Shown one piece after another: positions 1 to 12,744 of a stretch of DNA of 64,000 nucleotides (position 1 is its first letter; the number at the start of each line of letters is the position of its first letter). The translations under genes and the position numbers were made by a program. The notes beneath the pieces were generated by a model, which was not told the DNA's origin, did no database searches, and saw nothing but the letters and a program-made list of their open reading frames with translations. The DNA lies in contig JAQFVV010006231.1 in the NCBI GenBank assembly GCA_028023455.1, positions 3,493,478 through 3,557,477 of the forward strand, written 5' to 3'. This DNA comes from Epiperipatus broadwayi (taxonomy: Eukaryota > Onychophora > Udeonychophora > Euonychophora > Peripatidae).

Positions 1-165
1 GTGTTCTGAAATGCTTATTACGATTTTCTTGTCTTTTTTTTGAGATCATCAATCAATTGTTCTACTTCTCACTTAAAATTCTCTTCCCTTATACCCTTCA
101 AAATCCAATATTTCAAAAAAAAAAAAGGACTACTCTAATTTCTTAATTTTCCCAAGAAATATTTT

Positions 166-1325
166 GATAAAGGTTTATTATAGCGGCCCCAATATGTTGG
201 CCTCTAATGTTTAAAATTATAACTAAATTGTTTGAAAATCTTATGTATATGCTATTATATTACAATGAAAATTTATTCAAATGTAAAAGATAATAATAAT
301 AAAAAAACATTTAACTTTTTAAGCATAATTGTGTCCTATGCATATTAGGAAGTTGGAGAAAAAAGCGGTATTGCTGTGTCTAATCCGGAAGGCAAATTCA
401 TGCAGGTACAATGAAAACAAAGCTCTGCTGGTACCAGGTTGGAATTTCAGCTTACTCTTTGCTCTCATTCACATATTTTCAATATTCTAGATGTGTATGA
501 CTTGGTCTTTGAGATGCATGAAGTTTTCCTGATGGACAACAACCGAATGCATATACACATCATTGTTGAGACTGCTAATGTTATTGTACATAACTCGGCC
601 ATTTGAAATGTGCGCACCTGGTAAAATGTACTGCTGTACCAGGCCTTTCAGTGTATCAGTGGTCCTGTCTGGAACTTCTGTCAAGAAGTACTTTCTTGAT
701 ACTCTTTCTATACCACCAAAGACCCAATGACCTCTTTGTATAGTCCCCCTGTGGTATTTTGGTGGAAATAATACATTTCATCCTGTAGAATACATCACCA
801 ACGAACACCGCACTGTTAGCATAAGGCATAGTTCTTCAGAAGGAGTCTTCCTGCAAGCCAATTCCGGAGTTTGGATGGCATTCCATAACTGATGCAGATT
901 CCATTTTTCTGCCAGAATAGCAGCAACATTCAAAATTTCATAATCTGGAACTAAACATGTAGCAGCCATTTTTTCCAACTATAAAACTGAACATGTGTGC
1001 GTGTAATTCCAACTGTTGAACACAGATAGTGTTTTTTTTTTGTAATGTGCTAGAAATGTAGATAGTTTAAATTCTTAAGTTGTAGATAGTTTAAATTCTT
1101 AACTTTCAAATAAATTAAAACTAATTCTTTTAATTAATGTTGTGTAATTAATCCAACATTCAAATTCTTTAAAAAGGTAAATGTTTTTTTTATTATTTTT
1201 ACATTTGATTAAATTTTAATAGAATTGTAATATAGTAGCATATACGTAAGATTTTCCAACAATTTAGTTATAATTTTAAACAATAGAGAACCAACATATT
1301 GGGGCCGTTATAGTAAACCTTTACC
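166..1325 (-). mobile_element. Merlin (IS1016/ISXO2-like) DNA transposon, complete ends, decayed inside
   Basis: The ends are long imperfect terminal inverted repeats of about 85 bp, near 166-250 and 1240-1325. The left starts GATAAAGGTTTATTATAGCG and the reverse complement of the right starts GGTAAAGGTTTACTATAACG. Both contain the stretch CCCCAATATGTTGG. The element is flanked by an identical 8-bp direct repeat AATATTTT (158-165 and 1326-1333), the target duplication size typical of Merlin. The minus strand between the repeats encodes pieces of an ISXO2-like transposase. At about 1.16 kb it is close to the usual size of Merlin elements. Superfamily assignment rests on the transposase motifs plus the 8-bp duplication. 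Confidence 0.88.
340..978 (-). pseudogene. Merlin transposase (IS1595/ISXO2-like DDE) pseudogene
   Basis: Read on the minus strand. An N-terminal piece (778..978) contains a short helix-turn-helix-like start (MEKMAATCLVPDYEILNV). Then come a KYHRGTIQRGHWVFGGIER-type stretch and a second open piece (487..684) with YILPGAHISNGRVMYNNIS, HSVVVHQENF and, after a stop, NIE..W-like residues. These match the order ...DE.F..RK..RGR..W.FG.ER... / YI.PGT.I.SD.W..Y..L / H..VNH...F / T..IE..W in ISXO2-like transposases, which cut and paste DNA at the terminal repeats. Stops, frame changes and a shortened middle show that it is dead. The expected SDGW is here SNGR, so an acidic residue of the catalytic region appears lost. 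Confidence 0.8.
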
Positions 1326-1984
1326 AATATTTTTTGTCATCCATATTTGCTATCATATAAGTTATATTCTTAATGGTATCCACATTATTTTGTTGCTGGG
1401 AAAGGTTAACGTTAATATTATTAATTCAACACATAGCAATAAGTAATATTTTTATAGGATAAAAGTTTGTCTCATCAGCTAGTAGTCCTCACAAATTTTA
1501 TGATTAGCCCAATTTGAAAAGAATAAAAAAAAGAAAACTGAAAGAAAAAAGAATATTAGAGATTAGTTTTGCGATGATAGTTACTTTATTTGTAACATTG
1601 CATGCTATTTTTTAATATTTTCAGCAGCACCCTTTCTTTACTAAAAAGGTTTGACACATTTTTCAATTTCCCATCATATTCTAGTTTCAATCATATCTCC
1701 CCAAATGAAAGGAATCAATAATACAATTCTTTAAAGTATCTTTGAAACAATCTTTATATGTAAATCCAACTCTGCCTCTCTCAAAGAATCCATGCTTAAG
1801 TTCACAATAATAGACCACTTTACATTAGTAAACTATATAGTATCGCATCTAGCAATTTGAAGATCATAATGATTGATCTTGTGATCTTACCATTTTATTT
1901 TTGAAATTTTACTGGGCATTTTTATATTTTTGTATTACCGTGCAGCAATTAATGATTATAACTCGACTTTACATTTTCCAATAC
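1326..1984. other. No gene seen
   Basis: AT-rich sequence with no sustained reading frame and no recognised element. Confidence 0.5.
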
Positions 1985-2110
1985 ATTCTATAATGAGATC
2001 AGTATAAAGTGGGCCGCTCTTATCTTTATAAAGTCGAATCTTGCGTTTAGATTTGTAGAGGTCTCTTTTGTAATAAATTAAGCACTCAAGGCATATGTAC
2101 TAAGGTTATA
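1985..2110 (+). repeat. LTR-like fragment shared with 11425..11560
   Basis: This block and 11425..11560 share the order TGG-CC-CTC-TATCTTTATAAAGTC (with a TATA-like TTTATAAAG), then TTTGAG/TTTAGATTTG, then CTTTTGTA followed by AATAA. They are clearly diverged over about 100 bp. A TATA-like box followed about 60 bp later by an AATAAA-like signal is what an LTR promoter and R region look like, but no coding partner and no clean ends were found. Assignment to an LTR is inference. Confidence 0.4.
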
Positions 2111-2167
2111 GCCTTATTTAAATATTATGTGCTGACATTGCATTAAAATCTATTTAATAGTTATGTA

Positions 2168-3341
2168 CACCTGGGTCTCTTTTTACGCGGATTTATTTAA
2201 CACAATTTTGAAGTTACGTGATTCGTGTTTCACCGGAAGTCGAACTCCGATAATGCGCTATTACTTTTTAAATAATAAATTTTGCGCACTTACGTTATAT
2301 TGAAAGTAATAGCACATTATTGGATTTCGACTTTCATCTTAGTAATTTCAATATTTTCAGTGCTTTATAATAGTAAGATTTTATGCAATAATGAAATTAA
2401 AATCATGATTTAACATTTTATGTATACACACATTAAATTTTACAAGATTATAATGTAAATTTGTTCAAACATTGTACGTGTTAATTTTGCATTTTAAATC
2501 ACATTCTGTTTTTGCTTTTTAAAAAAGAACGTAATCAATTATTAATCATTTAGTGTCCACAAGTTTATTTTTAAAAGGTGAGTAATAGCAGTGGGCACAA
2601 TTAAATTTGACAATTAAAAATTAAAATCTGATTTTTAATTGTAATTAACAATTTAAAAATTACTTAGGGCGACTTGAAATTAATGTGATGTAAAACGAAA
2701 TTTGATTTTTAAACAGAATTGAAAATTAAAGACAAAAATAAGAATTTAATTTTTAGTTGTTAGTTTTAATTAAATTTTTCCCAGCAGTGGTGAATAAATA
2801 TATTTTTATTATCATAAGTCTAAGTTCATAAACAATTAATAAAATCATCGTCTCAAAGATTAATTACTAATTATGTTGTCAACAGAAAACCATTAACACA
2901 ACATGAGAGTGAACTTAGCGCTAGTTGTATTTCCTCTTGTGAGAATCTGATTTTTTACCAGTTTGCTAACGAACGTGTTTTTCGGCAAATAGCGAGAATA
3001 ATTAAAACGTGTATAAAAAAATGTAAATTACTGTACTGTAAATTATGCATAAAAATATATTATTTTGAATAAAATTAAATATTATAGTTAAAAAAAGTTT
3101 GTCTTGTATCAATTTTTTTCAAATTTGAAATTTTTTATTAGTCATATTTTATTTCCTTATTTTTTTCTTTTTTACGCGAATTTTAAAGTAATTTTTCGCT
3201 GGTGCTTTGCTTTTACACGAATTTTGAAAAATCACAGACTGCACCCCCCTTTTTCAATGTAAGTTACATCTATTTTTGCACTATTTCATTTGCGCGTGTT
3301 TTCTGAGGAACCTATCTATCACATAAAACGAGACCCAGGTC
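2168..3341. mobile_element. Non-autonomous pogo/Tigger-like transposon, copy A
   Basis: The left end CACCTGGGTCTC and the reverse complement of the right end GACCTGGGTCTC match at 11 of 12 bases. Each sits next to a TA dinucleotide (2166-2167 and 3342-3343), as expected for Tc1/mariner/pogo targets. The subterminal regions are rich in TTTTACGCG-A and CGCATAAAACGAG words, the style seen at Tigger ends. No transposase frame is visible, so it is a non-autonomous derivative. A diverged partner at 41233..42286 shares the interior from about 2353 to the right end. Confidence 0.65.
2239..2331. repeat. Nested hairpin inside the pogo-like element
   Basis: Two 29-base arms, 2239-2267 and 2303-2331, are inverted copies with about 25 of 29 matches. 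The left arm begins GTCGAACTCCGATAATGCGC and the right arm ends ATTATTGGATTTCGAC. Copy B of the host element lacks this block, so it is either a later small foldback insertion in copy A or part of a segment lost from copy B. Confidence 0.6.
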
Positions 3342-6300
3342 TATTGGGATAATTAAAAATAACAAAAAGGATTGATATATATATATTTCAACATATATAT
3401 AATGTTTAAAACCCTACAACTATTTAATAGTAATGTGTTTGGATAATTAAAAATTAAAAAAAAGAGTATATTGATGACTACCATTCTCAGTAGTATATCT
3501 TATTTTATAATTATTTGGTATAATTTAAATATGGTGTATGAAGGCTCTTTTTTATTTATTTTATAAAATGAATTGTATATTTTACAATTAATATATATAT
3601 ATATTTAGCCAATTAAATAGTACCCTAAGTATGGATGAAAACTAACATATTTCACTCATTAAAAAGTTTGTTTTACTAGAACCCAAATAATGATTGAGAG
3701 TCTTCCATAAACACATTTTCTAAGCTAAACAGTGTAGCCATTCCTTAAACAAATGGATATTCTCCAACCCTCTCATATAAACTGCTAGCATTCAAAAGAA
3801 AATATCTGATAATAAATATATTTTCAGTAAAAATAAACAAAAACTTAAACTATATCAGACAATATATATCTGAAACAATTTTAGAATTTTAATGATCAAT
3901 ATATAATGCATTTTAGCATCTTAGACCCCAAAAAAGATTTGTTATTTAAAGAGCTGAAATTCAAGACAACAATTAAAACTTAAAATGCAATAAGGAAATG
4001 ACTAGAAAAAAAAATTGGGGGGGGGGGGAGACAGAGAGAGCTGGATTTGACAATAAAATAGCAAGGTTCATACTTTGAAAATAATAAACATCTTAACCTT
4101 CAAGATTAACAAAAATAACTTCTTGTTAATAGGAGCTATGAAGTTAGTTGATTGCCAAATAAATTTTTAAATAGTAAGCAAATTTATTACAATAAAATTT
4201 TATAAAACATAAAAAAAAAAAAAGATACAATAAAAGGTCTCAGTGAAAATGAAATGAAAATATTTCATATAATAAGAATTTTGTACTTCAGAAAATTAAG
4301 AATATAAATTCAATTTACAATTTAATACCAAGGTATTTTAACCTGAAATAGCTACAATGTGATTTGCAAACATTAAGGCTACTAGCAATTTCTAATACTA
4401 ATCTTAAGAAGAATATTTGTTTTATATAAATATTTCAAATTTAATTTTTTTAAAATTATAAGCATTGTTTACAATATACATTAAAATATTTATATAAAAA
4501 ATTAAAAAAATATTGCAATAAAATTGCAAAAATGAAATAAAATTATTTCCAACTGGATGATTACCTTCTTATAATCAGTTATTACAATGGAATAAATTTG
4601 CTTTTTATTATTGTTGCTATTAGTTACAATACGTTTTATAATGTTTGTCTTAAAAATTAGAAAAAAAGAGATCATTTGAAAAAGATTTAAAAAAATAATT
4701 ACAGCCTTTTAGACTATAAGTGATATGAGATATTGCTAAATTAAAAATGGAGGACATAAAAATTAAACTGCATGAACTAGATACAAACTAATGAATTTTG
4801 AAAAATACGAGACATGCTTAGTAAGGTACAGAGATGAACACCTATTCAATTTAAACAACAATATGAAATTAAGATCATTTCCAATTGATAGCAGTATAAT
4901 TTACTACTTATAGTCATTGTGAGTTAAATAATAAGTAATGTCAGAATTGGTAATGGAATATAAAAACTATGAATAAATCAGGGGGAAAAAATATCAAAAA
5001 GATATGTATTATAAATTTATAAAAACAAAACAGAGATGGTTGAAAAATAATAAATTGGTGCAAAGCTGTGTGAAGTATTCAGAAATTATGCAGGTGTAAC
5101 TAATGAACCCAATGATGAAAGAATAACAAGAATAGAAATCATGTAAAGAGAAATTATAAAAATTGAAAATAAATATAAAAATAGTTTTATAACAATAAGG
5201 GTGACTCGCTATAGTAGTCATAGAAAAGATGACTTAATTTTAGATTATGGTTTAGCATAAGGACATTGAAGTGATAGATGAATAAATTTTTGTAAACAAA
5301 AAAAAAAAAGGCGCAATAATATTGAATACATAGTTTCAAATAAGAAGACAAATTACACATGAAAAGAATCAGATGCTAGAAACAGTTTCAATAGAATTTT
5401 TATAATAATTCAGGGTAGATTTAAAATAACATTAAAAATGAATATCATCTTCCTGGATCTAACTTAGATTTCAGATAATTTAATAATGGCAGAATTAAAG
5501 ATGAATTTTTAGAGTATACGAAGTTCTAGATCAAGATAAAATCGAATCAACAATAACAAAGTATATATATATGAAAATAAAGTACATGATAATATTTCAA
5601 ATAATAAACATTCAAAAAAATATATATTTTTTTAAAAGTGCAATACAGATAAAAGATTATGAATAAGAAGAATAAAAATGCAATAAACAAAATTTGTAAT
5701 CATTGAGATGTGCTGTAAAACAGTAGAGAGTAAAAGTTTTAAAATATATGCATTTTCAATAATAATAAAAAGTACGAATAAAAACAGTAAATTAAGGCAT
5801 ACAGCAGATACAATTATAATGCAAGATGACTTTGGAACAAAAACAAAGAAAAAGAATTACAATATAAAAAAAAAAGGAAATAATTTTGATTTAATTTACA
5901 GTAAAATAAAAATATGAGTAAAAAAGACAAGATTTCAGTGTGAAATAACAATTGAGTACAAAAAAAAAAAAAAAAGGATAGAGAGCTGATATATTGAAAA
6001 GAAAAAAAAGTATACATGTAGTCTGCTCTCTATGATAGTAATAATAAATCCTCAAATAAGATAATACGGTACCAATACGATTGGTGTTTCGAGTTCTAAA
6101 TGTTTCTAAAAATTGCAATTAAATTAAATTAATATATAACTTTATCATGGCGGGAGGGGGGGTATGGTAATAGTCACTAAAATGCACTTTAATCACATGA
6201 TTATTTCATTTAGCGCATGGACTTTTTTTTTAAATAATTAAGTAAACATTATAAAGAAACCTGGAAAAAATGCATAAACGTGTTTGTTTTATTAACATAA

Positions 6301-9300
6301 TGTTTATTAATAAAATAATAAAGAGTTAAAATATTTCTTTGATATTATTCATAAATGTTAATATAAAAATATTTCCATGATCCAGTTTTGTCAACAGTTC
6401 AATATTTTTTTTTATAAATTGATAAGGATAGATATTTTGAAGCTGGTAGCAATAATGGTATTTGCATCATAATTAAAATATCCAGCTTCAATTAAATGAC
6501 TAAAATAAGTGTAAAATATTGTCAACGATGTTAAGAACAACAACGCTTGACATGTTAAAGATATTGTATCTGAAAAATTGCAATTAGACTTTTATACATT
6601 TTCTGTTATATTAAAAACAGATGTATTTTTATTACTATTTTAAAAAGTCATTAAAAAAAATTGTTTTAAAATGAATCTATCTCATTTTACTCAACATCTG
6701 ACACGGTCTATGAATTACTTTTTTTTTTTCAAATTGATTTTATTTAATTCAATATTGTGTTATTTAGCATTCTTTATCAAGTTTTAAAAAATACAACCAT
6801 AATGTATAGAACTAATGCTAAAACATATGTATTTTTTTTATTTATTTCCTTGGATGTTTCACAGTCTGTTTCTTTTCTTGTCCGGTACCGTATTTTGCAA
6901 GTCTAATGGCTTGGGGGGGGGGGGGGGGGCTGTCTCTTTTTTTTTTTTAAAGCAAAAGGTACAACAATTCTGAAGTGTGAAGTATTTATCTGTAAGTGGA
7001 ACATACAGTATTATCAACTTTTTCAAGTGTCACAGACTGATATTTGATCTGCCTCTGGAATTTTTTTCTTTCCTTCCCTCAGGCACTTTTACAGAAGATT
7101 AGAAAACATCTCATATGAGACTTGTCTGACAATCATACTGAACCCTTATGAATAAAAAAAAAAGTGATTTTGAAATTAACAAGAGGTTTTATTTCCAAAA
7201 CAAAAACAAAAAACAGCACTTTTTATTTATTTAATATTTTTGTAATAAAAAGTAGATTTGTTAATTTTTTCACTAATATGTATTTAAAAGAGTACAAGTA
7301 ATATATGCATATATAGTATGCGGTTTAATTACTAAATTCTCAAAATAGAAATACTCCAGACGTTAAATGAATAATTAATTATTTTATTTTTCTATTGTTA
7401 TTAAGATAAATGATCGAGAGGGAGGAGGGAAATCACAACCTAGTATAAAAAAAATATTACTTATGATACTATGATTTATGATAAAAGTAAATGCTAAGAA
7501 TTACTACTATAAACTTAAAAAAAAAAAGTCAAACATATTTTTTAATCACAGTATTTTCATGCTTGAAATTCACATGTAATTTAAAGAATGACATAGAGAG
7601 TTGTACTAACCAAAAATTAATTAATCACATACTTTCATATCAGGTCCACCTATTGATTTATTTTTGGATGTTATTTTTGGTATTGTAATTCATTATTTAT
7701 AATACTGTTCCAAATAAAAGAATTAATTTTAAAAGTTTATAATATTGCCAGAATGCACTAGTACCAAGGGTACTTCTGCTCAGATGTAAACACTAAATTG
7801 CTATCCCAAAAAATGTTAGATGAAAAAATTGGAGAAAGGTTAATTCAAATTTCTACTTTGAAGTCTTGAAGACTACTGGATTATTTCATATTTTTTCAGA
7901 ATTAATTTGTGTGCTTTTTCCCTATCAACTTAGAGAAAAATAATGAAATAAATTAAGCATAACAATATATATATTGGACTTTTTTTTTTTAGTTTTGGTC
8001 AGTAAAATATTCATTTTCTTTTTAAAAACTTTGAAGAAATTAAGAATTAATCCTTGGCATAGATAAAACATTTTAAAAAAATACTGATAACTTCTAAAAG
8101 ACTATAATTTGCTTCATTTGAATCACTAATCATTATTTAGACCTTTTAATCACTATCATATATATATATTGACATTTTATGACTTACTATAATTAGTAAT
8201 TACAATTTTAAAACCAACCAACTTTCTTAAGCAGTAAATAAATGAATCAGTTAAATAATTTGCTTTCAAATATACATACTGTATTAAGATTATTTTTCCA
8301 AATTCAACAAATTATTTCTTTTTTAAATATATGCATATATTTTATTGAAAAATGAAAAGAAAAAAAAATTGTATTATCTGTAAAATTCTTTGATTCTTCA
8401 TAGAAACTTAACTATAGGTACCAAACCTAACAACATATGTTAATAAATATTCCATCAATTGTTCTCACATTGATAGATAATAGACATTATATTTCAAATT
8501 ACTGTTAATATTTTGTATTAAGTTTGTACATGTGATTATAGTTTTATAATACATTCTATTTCATGAAGCTTCTATCATGATTTTCTATAGGTAGTCAATT
8601 ATGGTCATATATAAAAAGTTGATGAACAAGATCTCTTTAAACATTAATAATAATATATTAATTGATAGCACTCTAAGTCATTTGAATATATAATATATTG
8701 TAACATTTAAGCCCACGAGGGTTAAATATAAATTGTAATAACTAAAAAAAAAAATTAATTTTAAATAAAACTAATCTTATCACAAATGAACTTTATTGTG
8801 ATAAATTCTGCATAAATATTAGTTAAATCTTTCAATTATCAATAACAGTTTATTAAATATGCTTTATTAATAAATCATTTAAAAAACATTACTTAGTTGA
8901 TTAATAGATGTCTATAATTTCAATATAGCATTCAAAACTTGAGTATATTAAATTAGAGTACATTGTTTTCAAGTAGTTATGTTAAATAAACTTCTCTAGA
9001 TGTTTCCAATTACAATTCATTAAATATGTTAAAGTTTTATTTTTGGTTTGTTTAGAAGTCAAATGTCTTTAAAAATAATATTTAATATGATGTTGATTAT
9101 TTAGATAGTCTTTCGAATCACTTTAGAGTTTGGTACATTAAGCTTGGAGTTTCGAGTTTCGGATTCAATAAATTGTTCTAAGTAGTTAATTATTGTATTT
9201 AACAGCATGTTATTACTTTGGTGCATATATAAAAAAACAGATTGGAAATTAATAAAAGCATTAATTAACTTTAAAAAATATTTTATAAAAAGTATTGAAC

Positions 9301-10044
9301 AATAATGATGATCATAATATTAAGAAAGAACTCTCAAATAAAACAAAGTTAATGAGTGTTTTAAATAAATAATATGTTAGATTTTAAAAGTATATTAAAG
9401 ATAAATATTCAACAGTCTAGACAAACACATGTTTAAACAGTTTCTTTAATTAGAAAGGCCATCAGTCTACTTAGTTAAAAGATGGGCATATTGGTAGTGT
9501 TAAATGTCCCACCCCAATGCTTCAAAATTGATTGTATAATAGCATGTCGTGTGATAAAGAATGCAGTAAAAGATACACACTGGTGTATAAAAAGAATTTT
9601 TAAAAATAAAGTTGGTGTTGAAATTAAAAAATGGAGAAACAAAGAAGAAAAGGGGGGGAAAGCATGAAATAATTTTAATAATAAAGTTAATTAGTTTTCA
9701 CTTTTATTTCTTATCTTTACTAATTGTCAAGTTAAATTAATTTCAATGTCTGGTTAAAACAATGGCATTGTCCTTGTATTACTCCCCTACAGTGTGTGTT
9801 AGAACCATGCATTGATTGACAGTCTCAAAATAATGCCAATTTCATACTATTTAAAAGAAATGATAAAGACACTGGAACTGAAAATTACCAGAAGCCAATA
9901 AAATATCAGATGAGTAGGCATTTTTACCTTATCATAAACATTGTAGTTAATTCAAACTTTTTGGTTATTACTCAGTAATTATAGAATTTATTGTAATTAT
10001 AGAATTTATTGTATATATACTTTGTGATGATGGTGTTTTAATTG
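3342..10044. other. Intergenic or intronic AT-rich stretch, no gene recognised
   Basis: Open frames here are short, low in complexity and match nothing I recognise. Visible content is limited to simple sequence: homopolymer G runs near 4017-4028 and 6913-6929, many A or T runs, and (TA)n stretches. The segment around 4840-6120 is purine-rich on the plus strand and may be an old element, but I see no motif that proves it. Confidence 0.5.
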
Positions 10045-10255
10045 TATTTTTATATTGGATTATTTCCATCATCTAATATGAGTATTGAATGTCTTTAGAA
10101 AAATTTAACTTTATTTAAATATTCCAAATACATTCAACTGTTAGTAATAGCACATCAAATTATTGAATGTATTTGGAATATTTAAATAAAGTTAAATTTT
10201 TCTAAAGACATTTAATACTCATATTAGGTGATGGAAATAGTCCAATATAAAAATA
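10045..10255. mobile_element. Foldback MITE with TA ends
   Basis: Two 92-base arms (10045-10136 and 10164-10255) are inverted copies differing at only about three positions, around a 27-base loop. The outer ends read TATTTTTATATTGG, starting and ending with TA, which fits a Tc1/mariner-type MITE with TA target duplication. There is no coding capacity. Near-identity of the arms suggests a fairly young insertion or recent arm conversion. Confidence 0.8.
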
Positions 10256-11424
10256 TAACAAGCAATTATTATGACTTCACCTATTTTAACTTTAAAACAA
10301 ATAAGTCCTATAGAATATCATTAGTAAAAGATCGTCACATTTTTTCTACCTGTTATGAATAAAATTTGAAAGCTGTATATTTCTTTTGTTTTAAACTGAA
10401 AAAAAAAAAAGATGAGTTATTTTCAAGTTTCAACCAGCTTTAAAAATAAGAAAAAATGTGATATCTTCAAAATATTTTTTTATAAATTTAACAAGAAGAG
10501 AGTTATTAAAATCTATTCTTTCAAAATCTTGAAAAAGACTTTATTGATATTTTTTATAAGCTTTTCAATCAATGCCAGTAATATACTACCTTATTATGAC
10601 TTATAAATGAATTAAGTATCCAGAATTAGTACAATTGTTGATTGCTGGTTTATTTTACCATTCAACCAAAGAAGAGGACAATTTAAAATCCTTGCTATGC
10701 CTAAAAGTTAATAAATAATACTCCAACTTGTGATGGAACTATGTTGCTGTTCATTAATTGTTAAGATCTGCTCCTGGATTTGCCAATAAATTATTTAGTG
10801 AATTGTATTGTAGCCACGGACATTATTTAAGGAATTCCTAATTTGAATTGTGTTAAGTGTATGCATTTCTTTTTGGCCACCATAATAAACAACAGTTATT
10901 GTATTTTAGATAAAAAGACAAAAAAATGGACTCTTTGTTAAAAAGGAATTAATTTGCATTATGAGAAGAACTTTAATTCTTCCATTAGCGAATAAAATGA
11001 TAACGGGTATATATATAATTATAATTTTATATTCATATTATTCATATATTTTATATGATATTACAAGAGTATTTGCTGTTCAAGAATTAGGTAAGAAACA
11101 AAATAGTAAGAAACAAAACACAATAAAGTTTTTTTTAAAAAAATGACATATATCCAGATAAATATTTTATTTTAATAATTATTAAGCACTCCCTAAGCTG
11201 ATATTTGATATGACAAAATGAATTATTGGACTGTGGTAAAACAACCTTTATATTTAATATTTGTTAATATTTAGAGCATCTGAAAGTCAGTGCATGAAAT
11301 TTTAAATAGCATATAAAATTATAATATGTAGTTTTATTATCAATTAATGTAATGTAAAAATGAACAGAGTAACATCTTCATGTTTTCAAACCAAAATGCT
11401 TCAGATTGGCCTATATAATTAAGA
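10256..11424. other. No gene seen
   Basis: AT-rich sequence. Two short frames (10412..10606 and 10961..11146) are lysine, isoleucine and phenylalanine-rich chance products without domain-like patterns. Confidence 0.5.
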
Positions 11425-11560
11425 ATTTCAGTTAAAGATAAGATGGCCACTCATATCTTTATAAAGTCTCTCTTGTGTTTGAGTTTGAAAGTTTCCTTTG
11501 TACTCAATAAGACATCACTGAGTTATTATATAAATTATTAAGGTGCATATGTAAAAAGAT
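11425..11560 (+). repeat. LTR-like fragment related to 1985..2110
   Basis: Contains ATGGCCACTCATATCTTTAT followed by AAAGTC, then a TTTGAGTTTG block and CTTTGTACTCAATAAGAC. It aligns with 1985..2110. The TATA-like TTTATAAAG and the downstream AATAAG make an LTR fragment the best guess. No ends or target duplications were identified. Confidence 0.4.
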
Positions 11561-12435
11561 AAAATCCTTTCTTTTGAATTACATAGTCTTATGCGCTTAA
11601 TAAATAAATTTGAATATATATGTTTTGTTATACCATCATATCTTGTGAATTCACATATGTGAATGAATTTGATGTTTTATTATACATATGAGAAGGTGTG
11701 TGTGACTATTTATGTATAAAAATTATTGCTATTATTTTATTTGTCTTGCTTATTTACTTATTGACATGCTGCTTGAAGTCAGCTGTTAATTTGGCAATTG
11801 GTGCTGATATTTTATCTCTTGTTTTTGTATATGCTCAGCCTCTCTATGAGAGAGATTGTTGCTCATTAATCTTTCAGCACTGCCTGCACATAGATACCAG
11901 ATGCATATTCGTATATTGTTTATTATCCACCTTGCCTATATTGCAATGTTTAAATGTGCTATTGAGTATTTAAGAGTGTTTCAAGGCATATATATTTTAA
12001 GGATATTCACTAGCTACTGCAATTTGATGTTAAAGCAGTTCTTGAAGTGTAAGATGTATATTATATATATTTCCTCTCCTCTCATAGGTATCAATAATAT
12101 TGCAATGCTGTACTTATAATATCACTATAGTGACCTAATATAGGAATATATACTTGTTGTTTTATCTTTAGTACAGAATAGATGGAAAAATATGTTAAAA
12201 TAAAAAAGGATGAGAACTTAATAAAATAATGCAAAGGTTATTATTATAATTTTGTAGCAATAAAGGGGATATTTTGTTATCTTAATTTGTTTATTAAATT
12301 AAAATTATTATTATTATTATTTTTAAGTATTTATTGTAATAAATTTCTAATATTTATTTATATTGTGAATAAATATTTTTATTATTATTAAAATACATTT
12401 GTTCAATTGCCATTATTATTGCATTCATTAATCAG
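11561..12435. other. No gene recognised
   Basis: Overlapping plus-strand frames 11698..11973 and 11856..12119 are open for up to 91 codons but resemble no family I know. Codon content does not stand out from the surrounding sequence. The rest is AT-rich with (ATT)n near 12307-12325. Confidence 0.4.
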
Positions 12436-12553
12436 AAAATCTCAAAATTAAAACAGGCAAAACTCTCCATATAGTGGTGCCATTTAGTGCCAACCAGTTT
12501 AATCAATGGATGCCAGAAGGCTTGCGTATAAAATCCCTCTCTAGTGCCTACTC

Positions 12554-12612
12554 ATCCAATATCCCCAGACTAGTTTCTGGCTTGTGGCCTTCGTCAGTGA
12601 GGCACTTTGGAT
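12554..12612 (-). ncRNA. Type-I hammerhead ribozyme motif (a)
   Basis: On the minus strand, in order: stem Ib ATCCAA (12612-12607), stem Ia CCTCA (12602-12598), core CTGACGA (12597-12591), stem II GGCC-ACA-AGCC with flanking A's (12590-12578), core GAAA (12577-12574), a tiny stem III AC-TA-GT, and C at 12568 as the cleavage position. Then stem Ia TGGGG (12567-12563), loop ATA and stem Ib TTGGAT (12559-12554). All conserved core positions of the CUGANGA...GAAA...UH consensus are present. The A.A apposition at the base of stem II is unusual. Predicted to self-cleave after the GUC, possibly as a dimer because stem III is so short. Confidence 0.78.
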
Positions 12613-12629
12613 CTGAGAGCAGCCTACTC

Positions 12630-12688
12630 ATCCAATATCCCCAGACTAGTTTCTGACTTGTAGCCTTCGTCAGTGAGGCACTTTGGAT
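12630..12688 (-). ncRNA. Type-I hammerhead ribozyme motif (b)
   Basis: Direct repeat of motif (a), 76 bp further along. The core CTGACGA lies at 12673-12667 and GAAA with the AC-TA-GT stem III and GUC site lies just downstream. Stem Ia is CCTCA with TGGGG, and stem Ib is ATCCAA with TTGGAT. Stem II reads GGCT-ACA-AGTC: relative to motif (a), the closing C.A apposition becomes a U-A pair and one G-C becomes G.U, so the helix is kept or improved. Confidence 0.78.
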
Positions 12689-12744
12689 CTGAGAGCACTG
12701 CATCTAGATCTTAGGATCCTAAGATCTAGGCACAGTGCTCTCAG

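Noticed and set aside
4840-6120. Purine-rich plus strand with several long minus-strand frames rich in Phe, Tyr and Ser
   Set aside because: The frames are low-complexity translations of A-rich sequence. No family motif or element end was found.
11698-12119. Two overlapping plus-strand frames of 91 and 87 codons, possible small membrane proteins
   Set aside because: Hydrophobic content follows from T-rich codons. No start context, splice signals or family pattern.
12474-12656. 60-codon frame across the hammerhead element
   Set aside because: It runs through ribozyme stems shared by non-coding copies, so it is a by-product of structured RNA sequence.
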